Positions 26,138 to 34,995 of a stretch of DNA of 37,552 nt are shown piece by piece. Every line of letters begins with the position of its first letter. Within the stretch, counting starts at the first letter, position 1. This DNA comes from Clostridium sp. CAG:524 (GTDB taxonomy: Bacteria > Bacillota_I > Bacilli_A > RF39 > UBA660): NCBI GenBank assembly GCA_000434555.1, contig FR880118.1, positions 212,068 to 249,619 of the forward strand. The letters are read 5' to 3'. Position numbers and translations under genes: made by a program. Under the pieces are notes generated by a model. It searched no databases. It had not been told where the DNA came from and saw only the letters and a program-made list of their open reading frames with translations.

Positions 26138-26753
26138 TATCTTTACTTTCAAGTCTTAATCTAATTACTTGTTCTTCTCCAATTTTTTTCTCTTCTAACA
26201 CTTCTTGTAATCCTGTCAACACTTCATATAATGTTTTTTTATCATTACTTCTTAATATCGCTTCTAATTTTTTAGCAATTTCCATATTAGAAACAACTAG
26301 CCCTGATACTGATTCTTGTCTTTCATGATTCTTATTAAATGTATCATATATTTGTTCAGCATTTCTTTCTACTTTAGCTACATCAGTATTATTACGTGTA
26401 TAAATATTACCAGAAGAATCAAATATTTCAGCATCACCAACATGTAATGTATCTGGTTCACCCCTTACTGTACCAGTTAAACATCCAAGACCTATCATTG
26501 CCCCAGTAGAACCAATTGGGCCAAAATCAGTAGCTAATTCACCAACACCACTAGTGGACATAGTTGTACCTTTTGTTAATGAAAAAGGTGCTGTGCTTTC
26601 ATTCGCAGTAGTATGTAGTGAACTTTCAAATAATAATATTACCCCTGCTACACCACCAAATATAGCACCATATGCTAAAGCACTCTCACCTTTATCTTTT
26701 AATACTTCTTTTCTTTTTTCTTCTTTATTATTTTTCATATCATCTTCATTCAT
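26127..26753 (-). CDS. Unknown protein, first of a tandem paralogue pair
   Basis: A 208-residue protein. After a charged N-terminus come Gly/Ala/Ser-rich hydrophobic segments (AYGAIFGGVAGVILLFE and STGAMIGLGCLTGT), then the same helical C-terminal domain as its neighbour (ERNAEQIYDTFN...NDKKTLYEVLTGLQEVLEE). Residue identity is high in this domain and low before it, so only the C-terminal domain is conserved. AAGGAG precedes the ATG. I recognise no family. The Gly-rich segments recall proteins that insert into membranes, but this is only a look-alike. Confidence 0.65.
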   Translation of the reverse strand: MNEDDMKNNKEEKRKEVLKDKGESALAYGAIFGGVAGVILLFESSLHTTANESTAPFSLTKGTTMSTSGVGELATDFGPIGSTGAMIGLGCLTGTVRGEPDTLHVGDAEIFDSSGNIYTRNNTDVAKVERNAEQIYDTFNKNHERQESVSGLVVSNMEIAKKLEAILRSNDKKTLYEVLTGLQEVLEEKKIGEEQVIRLRLESKDNDK

Positions 26754-26835
26754 AACATTTTTCTCCTTTATTATTTCAAATTATCTTTTAATATTATCTT
26801 TATTAAAATATAACAATACAATTTCTATATATATA

Positions 26836-27825
26836 TTATAATACTACTCCTTGCTTATTTTCCATACCCATACTTCTTAAAACTGTATTTAAATATTTTG
26901 ACTTATTCATCATCACTCTTAAATTATCAGCAAGTTTCATCTCATCATCAATAAACACTTTTCCATACTTCATATTCCTATAAAAATCTATAGTTTTCTG
27001 ATTATAATTTGATATTAATTCACATAGATACATTCTTATATCTTCTCTTTCAGGTACATTATCAACGCTTATCACACTTAATATAACATTATCTATAAGT
27101 CTAGCATTTTCACTATTTCTTTCATTATATAATTCTTCAATACTTTTAATACCATTTTCATTAAATACAATTCCTAATATTTTATATTCACTTAATAATT
27201 CTGGATATTTTTTTAAATATGAACTAGCATTTCTTAAAAATATATTTAATTTTAAACCAGGTACATTATTTCTATCATATGTAACCTCTAAATTATCATT
27301 TAAAAACTCTAATGATTTAATTATTATATCCACTTTCTTATCATCTTTTTTATAACCTGATTTTTCTTTTGCTTTTTTATATCCTTCAAGTGATGCTTTT
27401 ATTTCTCCAGTAGAAACATCATAATTTCTTGACATTTTTCTTGATAATATTACTCTTTTTACAAGACTCATATTTATATCTATAGCTGGTTGTCTTAATT
27501 CATAAAGATATGAAATATATTCAAGTAATGATACAAAATGTTCATAATCACAAAATCCATCTTCTTTAGTTTTTTCAAATGTTTTTATATGCTCTATTTC
27601 ATGAGCAATTGTTTCATACATATAAAACATTGCATCATCACTACTTAAATTTTTAAATAAATTTAAATTTATTACTACTTCATATTTACCATTTTTTATA
27701 TTAGGTTTTACATATCCATTTGATTTAACAATTGGAGAATTTATAATTTTAAGAGTTACTCCATCAAATCCTTCTTTTTCTAATTCTTCACTAAATACTT
27801 TTTTACAATAATCTTTATTCTTCAT
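26836..27825 (-). CDS. Uncharacterised HExxH protein (putative metallopeptidase)
   Basis: A 329-residue soluble protein without a signal peptide. The zincin motif AHEIEHIKTFE (HExxH at about residues 75-79) is followed by a helix with EIKASLEGYKKA that may give the third ligand. This repeats the arrangement of the 520-residue protein at 9296-10858. The rest is helical and charged. It overlaps the upstream membrane-protein gene (27815-28510) by 11 bases, so the two are translationally coupled. Peptidase activity is inferred from the motif alone; no known family recognised. Confidence 0.65.
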   Translation of the reverse strand: MKNKDYCKKVFSEELEKEGFDGVTLKIINSPIVKSNGYVKPNIKNGKYEVVINLNLFKNLSSDDAMFYMYETIAHEIEHIKTFEKTKEDGFCDYEHFVSLLEYISYLYELRQPAIDINMSLVKRVILSRKMSRNYDVSTGEIKASLEGYKKAKEKSGYKKDDKKVDIIIKSLEFLNDNLEVTYDRNNVPGLKLNIFLRNASSYLKKYPELLSEYKILGIVFNENGIKSIEELYNERNSENARLIDNVILSVISVDNVPEREDIRMYLCELISNYNQKTIDFYRNMKYGKVFIDDEMKLADNLRVMMNKSKYLNTVLRSMGMENKQGVVL

Positions 27826-28510
27826 CTTTTCTATCCTTTTTTGTAAATGCTAATTTCATTTCTGATTCTTGACTTTCACCTTCACCCAAATCATAATGAT
27901 CTAAAGTTTCTATATATTCTCTTTTATTCATACTTTTAACTAACATTTCTTGTATTGAATCTAATGATGGACCAACTTCTTCTACACCTTTATTACAACT
28001 TTTCAAATAATTTCTAAGTGCTTGTATTTCTCTTATTAATTCTTCTCTATTTACTTTATTGTTTATTATTACTTCTTCTACTTTTTCTTTATCAATATTT
28101 GATTTTACTTTATCTATACGTTTTCTCTCTCTTGCTTTTAATTTTTCTTCATGTCTAGTTATTCTAATCCAATTATACCTTTGTAACATTACACAATATG
28201 CATCCTTTAATAATAAAGTACTAAGAGCTATAACTGGTACAACCGATGCATTTAATATAATCATAAGTGCAAGTCCAACACTTCCAAATATTAAATTTTT
28301 AACATGAATAAATCCATTATAATATAAATATTTTTTAAACTTATCTATAGATACTAAATCTTTACAATCATTAATATGATAATTAATATTTTTCTTTTTA
28401 TCCTTAATATGTATTAATTTTTCTAACTTAAATGCTAAATTTCTAAAATGTTTAACACCAAGTGCATTATAAATTTTTAATTCTAAATCTTCTCCCTTTT
28501 TCTTTTCCAT
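27815..28510 (-). CDS. Unknown membrane protein coupled to the HExxH gene
   Basis: A 231-residue protein: charged N-terminus (about 1-70), hydrophobic hairpin of two segments at about 75-115 (LIFGSVGLALMIILNASVVP and IALSTLLLKDAYCVML), then a Lys/Arg/Glu-rich helical tail (coiled-coil-like, 115-185). The tail ends in an acidic segment. AAGGGG precedes the ATG. It is the first gene of a pair with the HExxH protein, which suggests it anchors or presents that protein. No family recognised. Confidence 0.6.
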   Translation of the reverse strand: MEKKKGEDLELKIYNALGVKHFRNLAFKLEKLIHIKDKKKNINYHINDCKDLVSIDKFKKYLYYNGFIHVKNLIFGSVGLALMIILNASVVPVIALSTLLLKDAYCVMLQRYNWIRITRHEEKLKARERKRIDKVKSNIDKEKVEEVIINNKVNREELIREIQALRNYLKSCNKGVEEVGPSLDSIQEMLVKSMNKREYIETLDHYDLGEGESQESEMKLAFTKKDRKDEE

Positions 28511-28580
28511 AATTCCCCTTCTTTAGTAATTGCATATTATACAGCACAGATATCTAAAAATCAATCAAAATAGCGAAATA

Positions 28581-29300
28581 TTATTTCTTTTCTAACGATA
28601 AAGTACTACTATTATCAAATAACTCAATATAACTATTAATTTTATTTCTATATAATGTTAATACTTTTCTAATAGATTCTATTACTTCAAGTTCACTAAT
28701 TCCTAAAATTCTTGATATATCTTTCACATTATAATATTTACCATTTATATAACCATCTTAAGTGAAAAAATAACACACTCCCTATTAGAAAGTTCATACA
28801 TATATTCAGGTATATTTAAATTTCTTAAAAATTCTAATAATTTTCATACGTCTATCAAGTGTTCCTGAAGTAATAATAATCGATAAATCTTCACCAAATC
28901 TTTGAGCAAGTGCTTCTTGATTCATACGTTCAGAGTCAAAACCATAAGCTAGCATTATCATTTCTTTTTCAATAGGAGGTAAATCATCAATTATTTGTCT
29001 TAACACTCTATTAAATTCTTCCTTTTCATACTTTTCCATAAAATTAGAATTTTTATCTTCTAGAGTATCCAAAATTTTTTATCGTCCTCACAACTAGATA
29101 TAGTCTCATCTAAACTTATATTATTAGCATGCTTTTTATTCCTTTGTAAAAACATTAATATTTTATTTTCTACACATCTAGAAGCATAAGTAAAAAATAT
29201 TATTCCTCTATCTAGCCATAAGTATCAACTGCTCGATTTGTTTAAATAATCTCTCAGTTTCTTCTAATTCCAATGAACTAGGTATATCAACTATAAATTC
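28581..29300 (-). pseudogene. Decayed sporulation-type sigma factor
   Basis: Pieces of one sigma-70 protein in several frames of the minus strand. From the right: SSLELEETERLFKQIEQ (start of region 1.2/2), a gap with missing sequence, FFTYASRCVENKILMFLQRNKK (region 2.2-2.4, like SigE/SigK TYASRCIENEILM), then after a stop and shift the 28806-29072 piece with LPPIEKEMIMLAYGFDSERMNQEALAQRFG (region 4), and further frames with NIPEYMYELSNRECVIFSL and a second helix-turn-helix-like VKDISRILGISELEVIES. Stops and frameshifts break it at least four times and part of region 2 is lost. No function is expected. Confidence 0.72.
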
Positions 29301-29395
29301 TACTTTCGTCGTTTAATTTTCCCTTCAGTAATAAATTGTCTATATGATAACATTAATTATAAGCTTTTTCAACAAAAATAAAAAAGCATTTATTT

Positions 29396-31177
29396 CTAAA
29401 TACTTATTTTATATTTGCTTAATCTTATGTGTTTTTCATTTGATTCTTTAGTTGTTAATATCATTTTATGTAGATTTATTATAATAGCATTTAGTGTATT
29501 AACTATATCTTCAATGTTATCACTTGGTATATTAATACTAAATGCCGGTTCTGGTCTTACACTATAACTTCTTAATTCTTTTACTAGAGAGTTTATTTCA
29601 TTTAATAAAACGTTTATTATTCTGCTTTCTTGAAAGTCATTTCTATAGAGTGATTCTAGTATTCTATAAAGTTCGAAATTTACTAAGTCTCTATCTAACT
29701 TTCCACCGCTTAATTCTTTTAGCAATTTATTTTTATTATCAATTAGAGCCAGTTTTTCTTCTTCTAATGAAGTATTACGTATACTTTCTAGTATTGGATG
29801 TAGTCTTATTCTGAAATTTGTTTCATATTCTTTTAATGTTTTGAATCCCAAATTTTTAGAAGTTCTTAGAGTAATTTCTTTACTTAATGTATTCATATAT
29901 TCTAAGTATGATTTTACTTTATCTCTATCATTTCTTAATTCCTCAAAAATTCTTTGTTTAAATTCTTCTTGTTTTTTAGGATCACTACTTAGTTTTGGTA
30001 ATACTTCATTACTTAATTTTTGTATATCTTTTAATAATTCATTATTTGTTTCTATTTGCCTTCCGTCTAAAGTATCTATTAAACTATCTATAAATTTTAA
30101 TATATTGTAATATTCTTTAGATGATTCAGTACTTCTTTTTATTTTATCAAGAATTCTATTTAAATCAGATATTAGTTTTAAATGTAATCCTTCTTCAGTA
30201 TATACTTGTAAACCACTACTAGTTTCTAAAGAATCTATGTCTTTATTATATTTATCAATTAAGTTCTTTATAACTTGATTTACATCTTCAGTACCGTGAT
30301 AATATTCAGCATAAACGCTAATTTCATTTATTAATGCAGTTAGCGTGTCTTCTTGTTTTACTTCAAACAATATCCTTTTAGGTATTTGATTTAGAATTGC
30401 TTCTTTAACAAAGTTATTTTCTAAATACTTGCGAACTTGGCTTTCATTATATGATAATTCTCTTTTAATAGGAGCTACTTTTGGGTATAATATTGGTCTT
30501 CTACGAGGATGTGGGTTGTATATTATTCCACATACTGGTAAAGTTGTACACATTAGTTCTTTGTTTTTAGTATCTACATACCATCTTAAAGGTTCAACTT
30601 TATAAATTCTTTCAGCATACCCTTTTGCTTTATAAGTTATATACTTTTCACCCTCTACTTCATATTCTTTAAATTTTTTAGTTTCCACTACACGAACTTT
30701 TTGGGTTGAATATTTACTTTCCGTTGAAAATGGACTATCCTCCCATTTAAAATGATTGTCTACTGGCAATGTATATGAGTTTCCTGTGTATGTTTTATCT
30801 TTTTCTTTAATTGAATCTATTATAGTTTGGTCTTCTATTTCTGTAGCTGGAAAAAAACCTAATTCTACTATATTAGATTCATCTATGTTTTTGCATATAC
30901 TATTAAATTCATCTTCAGGTAGTTTTATTATTGGTAAAAGAAATTCATACCAAGTAGCTCGATGACATACTATATTACTACGACAATAACCTTGATTTGT
31001 TACGTCCTTTTGATCAGGATTCCTATTTACAGCCATTATTATTGGATTGCTAAAAGTATCTTTATCTAAAAATAATGATAAAGATGTTCTTTCTACGTCG
31101 TTAATATGTTCTGATACAAATGATGGTGGTCCATCTAACTCATCAATGTATGGTAATCTTATACTCACATTTTTCAT
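29396..31177 (-). CDS. Unknown 593-residue coiled-coil-rich protein
   Basis: A large soluble protein without signal peptide or membrane segment. The first 230 residues look globular; a stretch EPLRWYVDTKNKELMCTTLPV resembles the core of DUF6273-like domains, so this part may be a divergent one. From about 240 to 590 it is helical, Leu/Glu/Lys-rich, with several coiled-coil-like stretches. The final segment (IPSDNIEDIVNTLNAIIINLHKM) is again helical. It stands alone, leftward, between the sigma remnant and the KPxxYxYP protein. I recognise no complete family and give no function. Confidence 0.65.
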   Translation of the reverse strand: MKNVSIRLPYIDELDGPPSFVSEHINDVERTSLSLFLDKDTFSNPIIMAVNRNPDQKDVTNQGYCRSNIVCHRATWYEFLLPIIKLPEDEFNSICKNIDESNIVELGFFPATEIEDQTIIDSIKEKDKTYTGNSYTLPVDNHFKWEDSPFSTESKYSTQKVRVVETKKFKEYEVEGEKYITYKAKGYAERIYKVEPLRWYVDTKNKELMCTTLPVCGIIYNPHPRRRPILYPKVAPIKRELSYNESQVRKYLENNFVKEAILNQIPKRILFEVKQEDTLTALINEISVYAEYYHGTEDVNQVIKNLIDKYNKDIDSLETSSGLQVYTEEGLHLKLISDLNRILDKIKRSTESSKEYYNILKFIDSLIDTLDGRQIETNNELLKDIQKLSNEVLPKLSSDPKKQEEFKQRIFEELRNDRDKVKSYLEYMNTLSKEITLRTSKNLGFKTLKEYETNFRIRLHPILESIRNTSLEEEKLALIDNKNKLLKELSGGKLDRDLVNFELYRILESLYRNDFQESRIINVLLNEINSLVKELRSYSVRPEPAFSINIPSDNIEDIVNTLNAIIINLHKMILTTKESNEKHIRLSKYKISI

Positions 31178-31311
31178 AATTTTTATTCCCCTTTTTAAAA
31201 TTGTTCTATATTATAACATAATTTATCCTAAAAGTAAAATGCAATTTGCTATCTTTATTACTTAAATAGCATAATGTAACTTTTATATTTTAATGTTACT
31301 TAAATAAAAAA

Positions 31312-31333
31312 GAAACTTAAATCAATAAGTCTC
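31312..31333 (-). terminator. Intrinsic terminator after the KPxxYxYP protein
   Basis: GAAACTTA (31312-31319) and TAAGTCTC (31326-31333) pair with one G-U, followed on the minus strand by a T run. Confidence 0.5.
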
Positions 31334-31352
31334 TTAAATTGTTAATAAGTTG

Positions 31353-32381
31353 TTAATCTATCTTACGTCCACCCCACTCAACAATAGTAAATCCATTTCT
31401 TAGGACTTTTTCTAACTTTTGTTCTTTGATATTTACCTTTTTATCAAGTGGTTTATAATCCATAATAATTCTTATTAATGTATCAGGATTTTCACTAAAT
31501 TCTAAAGGCATATATTTATTTACTTCTTCTAAGCATCTAAATCTTATATAATTATATTTATTATTTTCAAGTTTATCTATCCAATAAATGATAAATTCAT
31601 TGATTTCCCTTTCATTTAGTCCTAAATACTCTAACTTTTCTTCTAGAAATTTAACTGTATCTTTTCCTTCAACAATAAATCCTTCGTTCATATTTATTTC
31701 ACTATTATCAATTGCTTCCCAATATAATGCATAATAATTTCTATTTGTTTTATAATCATAAATATTACCATTAGTATCAACATGAATATTCCAACTACCA
31801 CTATATTTAGGATAAGTATGTGTAAGTAACTTATCATTTTTAAGTTTAATTGTTAAATCCATTTCTTTAGTTGGATAAACATACATAATTGGCTTATAAG
31901 CTATATCAGAATCACATTCTTCAGTGCTTACTACCTTATAGTATGCTTTTATTTCATTAATATTTTCATTATCACTAACAGGTATTTCAAATGTTTTATC
32001 ATGCGGAGCACATACACCACAAGAATATCTAAAATCAAAATAAAGATTTAAATTATTATTGCTATCTACTTCTTTTTTAACAAATTCTATTTTTTCATTA
32101 CAATCATCAACACTAGGTATAGTAAATAATATATATTTAACACCATCTTCTTTTGTCTTATATTCAGTCTTATACTGAATTTCACTTGATTCAAAAGTAC
32201 CATACTTAGTTTTAAAAATATCAGTTTTTCTATTTATAAGTATATAATATATTATTGTTGAAATGATTAATACAAATACAATAACAAATATAAATATTTT
32301 TACATTATTATTCTTTTCTATTTTTTTAATAGTTTTATTATTATTTTTTCTTTCTCTACTTTCTTTTTTATTATTTTTCAT
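31353..32381 (-). CDS. Membrane-anchored protein with KPIMYVYP domain
   Basis: A 342-residue protein: a basic N-terminus, one membrane anchor (about 28-48), then an extracellular region. The block KPIMYVYPTKEMDLTIKL, followed by a TYPKYSGSWNIHVDTNG and NYYALYWEA, is a conserved pattern in many bacterial envelope proteins of unknown role (commonly KPVIYLYP...LFWE). A Cys-containing segment (SCGVCAPHD) precedes it and may form a disulfide. The ATG at 32381 has AAGG upstream; a GTG two codons before is possible. The C-terminus (FTIVEWGGRKID) matches the usual end of that family. Function unknown. Confidence 0.7.
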   Translation of the reverse strand: MKNNKKESRERKNNNKTIKKIEKNNNVKIFIFVIVFVLIISTIIYYILINRKTDIFKTKYGTFESSEIQYKTEYKTKEDGVKYILFTIPSVDDCNEKIEFVKKEVDSNNNLNLYFDFRYSCGVCAPHDKTFEIPVSDNENINEIKAYYKVVSTEECDSDIAYKPIMYVYPTKEMDLTIKLKNDKLLTHTYPKYSGSWNIHVDTNGNIYDYKTNRNYYALYWEAIDNSEINMNEGFIVEGKDTVKFLEEKLEYLGLNEREINEFIIYWIDKLENNKYNYIRFRCLEEVNKYMPLEFSENPDTLIRIIMDYKPLDKKVNIKEQKLEKVLRNGFTIVEWGGRKID

Positions 32382-32423
32382 ACACACCTTCCCACCTTAA
32401 TAATAGCACATGTAAAATAAAAA

Positions 32424-32449
32424 GACACTAATTTTTTCTCGTTAGTGTC
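32424..32449 (-). terminator. Intrinsic terminator after the 68-residue gene
   Basis: GACACTAA (32424-32431) pairs with TTAGTGTC (32442-32449); on the minus strand TTTTTATTTT follows. Overlaps the end of the gene. Confidence 0.8.
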
Positions 32450-32634
32450 AATCCATTTCCTTCTTCTAAAAGTCTTAATTCTCTTTCTTTAAGTTCATTT
32501 TGTTTTTCTATTGCTAGTGTTAATCTTTCAAGTATTTTAGCATTTTCATTAAACTCTTTCAATGCATATTTAAGTCCATCTGTATTCTTTAAAGCAATAG
32601 TAAGAGCTCTCATTATTTCATCACTATATGACAT
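32428..32634 (-). CDS. Small helical protein, unknown
   Basis: A 68-residue soluble protein, probably one long helix or coiled coil (IEKQNELKERELRLLEEG), with a basic end. A ribosome site (AAGGAAGG) precedes the ATG and a clear terminator follows, so it is a likely real gene. It sits between the ABC operon end and the KPIMYVYP gene on the same strand. No family recognised. Confidence 0.55.
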   Translation of the reverse strand: MSYSDEIMRALTIALKNTDGLKYALKEFNENAKILERLTLAIEKQNELKERELRLLEEGNGLTLTRKN

Positions 32635-32690
32635 ATTATACCTTCCTTTGTGTGATGTATAATACTATTTATAAATATGTTTGTCAAATA

Positions 32691-33839
32691 TTAAGCAATA
32701 ATTCTTTTCTTTTTAGTAACAATATTATTTATTATGATAAACAATATTGAAAATAATAATATTATAATCGTATTAATAAATATCCCATGAAGATTACTTA
32801 TGTTAATAACTTCTAAACTTTTTAATATTTCGTTATTATTTATAAAATAATATGTTGGTAAAATGTGAGCAATTTTTATTACTGAACTTGGTAACATTTC
32901 AGGTGGTATAAATGCTCCACATAAGAATGCAGAACCAAGTGCGACTACATTAACTATTCCACTTACTGCAACTTTACTATAACATAGAGAACTTATTAAA
33001 AGTGATAAAGTTAAACAGCAAAAAGTAAATATAAATTCATTTCCAATAAACAATAGTCCTCTTAATGTGAATAATTCACTACCAAGTATTGCAAATCCAA
33101 GTATCGTATAAAGAAGCCATACTACTAAAGCATACACTGAACTAGCGAGCAATAATAGTCTATTATGTTCTTTATAATTCATACTACTTATGATAATTCT
33201 CTTGTTAACAGATTGTTCATGAAAACTAGTTATTACTAAACAAATAATATATATAGTTACTGCCATTATACTATAACTTGCAAAATTGAAATATCTTGAT
33301 ACTTTTGTTAATTTATCAGTATTTAACTTTGAAACAATTTCAACATTAGTTTTATCTTTCAAACTTTCATTTATATTATTTATAAGTTCGCTTTCACTTA
33401 TATTAGTTTTCAAATATATATTTTGTGTTTCAACATATCTACTTAACATCATTTCTGCTAAGGCTGCATCATAAGTATCTACTTTCTTAATTTCAAGTTC
33501 AACATCTTTATCATTTAGAGTATCTATTCCATAATTCTTTGGTATATATATTATATAACTAATATCTCTATAGAATAATGCATCATCTCTTGCTTCTTCA
33601 TTATCATTTACACTGACTATATTAGCATTATCACTCATATATTTAACAAGATTCTTTGTTATCTCGCTGTCTTTATCATTATTTACAATTAATATGTCTG
33701 GTTTAGTTGAAGTAAAGTCTACTCCTGTGTCATTAGTAGTCATATTAATTCCACCAAATACTATTAACATGACAGTATATAATATAATTGTTCCTTTATA
33801 CTTATTAATTACTTTCCAAAATGTACTAAATACTGTCAT
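32691..33839 (-). CDS. ABC-2 type permease (second)
   Basis: A 382-residue membrane subunit of an ABC exporter: one N-terminal segment, a long extracellular domain (about 40-190) with a Asp/Asn-rich start, then five C-terminal segments. This is the ABC-2 (YhaP/YhfE-type) layout. It overlaps the first permease gene by 14 bases and is the last gene of the TetR-controlled operon, so the exporter is presumably a heterodimer of the two permeases with the ATPase. What is exported cannot be read from the sequence. Confidence 0.85.
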   Translation of the reverse strand: MTVFSTFWKVINKYKGTIILYTVMLIVFGGINMTTNDTGVDFTSTKPDILIVNNDKDSEITKNLVKYMSDNANIVSVNDNEEARDDALFYRDISYIIYIPKNYGIDTLNDKDVELEIKKVDTYDAALAEMMLSRYVETQNIYLKTNISESELINNINESLKDKTNVEIVSKLNTDKLTKVSRYFNFASYSIMAVTIYIICLVITSFHEQSVNKRIIISSMNYKEHNRLLLLASSVYALVVWLLYTILGFAILGSELFTLRGLLFIGNEFIFTFCCLTLSLLISSLCYSKVAVSGIVNVVALGSAFLCGAFIPPEMLPSSVIKIAHILPTYYFINNNEILKSLEVINISNLHGIFINTIIILLFSILFIIINNIVTKKKRIIA

Positions 33840-34995
33840 ATCTCTGTCTCCTTAAACTACTATAAGAAATTAATAACATTACCACACTAAACACTAATAA
33901 ACTTATAACATTAAAATAATATCTATTAAATGTATCATAATAATATAATGAATAGAATCCATCTGTTATCATACTCGCTGGATTAATAAGATTTAACACT
34001 CTTACATTTTTATCAATAATATATTTCATAGTTATACCCATCATACCAGACATAAAACACATAAGCATAGTTATACCAACAAGTATACCAGTTTTAGCAT
34101 TCTCATTTGTTTTAATTAACGAGGAAACAAGAACGCCTAATGATAATCCAGCAAAAGAACCAGTAAGCATTAATAATATTACTTTATCAATATTATTACC
34201 ATAATCTACTTTTAATACAAATATTGTATATATAAATAATATAAATATACCAACTACTTGAATTATATAACTTGATATTAAACTACTTATAAGTAATGAT
34301 GATTTCTTTATACCAGATACTGATATTCTCTTACCAACACTATTCATATTAGGAAGAATATAATTAATAATATACATAGATAACATAGAACCATATAAAC
34401 ATGACATAGCAATTAATGTATAAAATTCTATCATAGTATAACTTAAATTACTTCTTGATATATCTTTAAACTTTGCTTTAGAATTATTCATAATGTTGTT
34501 TGCTAAAGAAACTATTTCTTCATAATTAACCATATAATTATTATTTTCAAGTTCTTTAGTTATTATATTCGTAAGTATTACTTTCTTACTTTGTACTTCA
34601 TCTATCACATATTTAGTAACAGTTTCATTAATACCACTCTTATTTACACTAACACTTATATCATCATCATTAAACAAAATACATGCACTTACTTTTTCTT
34701 CTTCAAGTAATTTTTTACATTCATTAAGAGAAGTATATCTAGTATTAAACATATAGTTTTCACTATTTTTATCACTTAATTCTTGAAAAGTATTCTTGAA
34801 AACTATATCATTATTAAAATTATCATTATCAACAATAGCTATATCAATAATATCTAATTTTTCACTATTTTCTATATCACTAAAAGCCATCTTAAAAAAT
34901 GTACCTAATATTATTGGAAAGGCAAATGTCCAAAATATTAATGCTTTACTTCTAAATAATGTCTTAAGTGAATATTTTAAATTATGTAAGAACAT
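33826..34995 (-). CDS. ABC-2 type permease (first)
   Basis: A 389-residue membrane subunit with the same layout: N-terminal segment, extracellular domain (about 45-180), then about five C-terminal segments. The start ATG overlaps the ATPase stop by one base (TAATG), so translation is coupled. With the second permease and the ATPase it forms a complete exporter. Paralogue of the next gene. The substrate is not known; TetR and LiaF-like neighbours suggest a drug, peptide or lipid that stresses the envelope. Confidence 0.85.
   Translation of the reverse strand: MFLHNLKYSLKTLFRSKALIFWTFAFPIILGTFFKMAFSDIENSEKLDIIDIAIVDNDNFNNDIVFKNTFQELSDKNSENYMFNTRYTSLNECKKLLEEEKVSACILFNDDDISVSVNKSGINETVTKYVIDEVQSKKVILTNIITKELENNNYMVNYEEIVSLANNIMNNSKAKFKDISRSNLSYTMIEFYTLIAMSCLYGSMLSMYIINYILPNMNSVGKRISVSGIKKSSLLISSLISSYIIQVVGIFILFIYTIFVLKVDYGNNIDKVILLMLTGSFAGLSLGVLVSSLIKTNENAKTGILVGITMLMCFMSGMMGITMKYIIDKNVRVLNLINPASMITDGFYSLYYYDTFNRYYFNVISLLVFSVVMLLISYSSLRRQRYDSI

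Noticed and set aside
28806..29072. 88-codon ORF as a complete gene
   Set aside because: Only one piece of the decayed sigma factor; flanking pieces in other frames continue the family.
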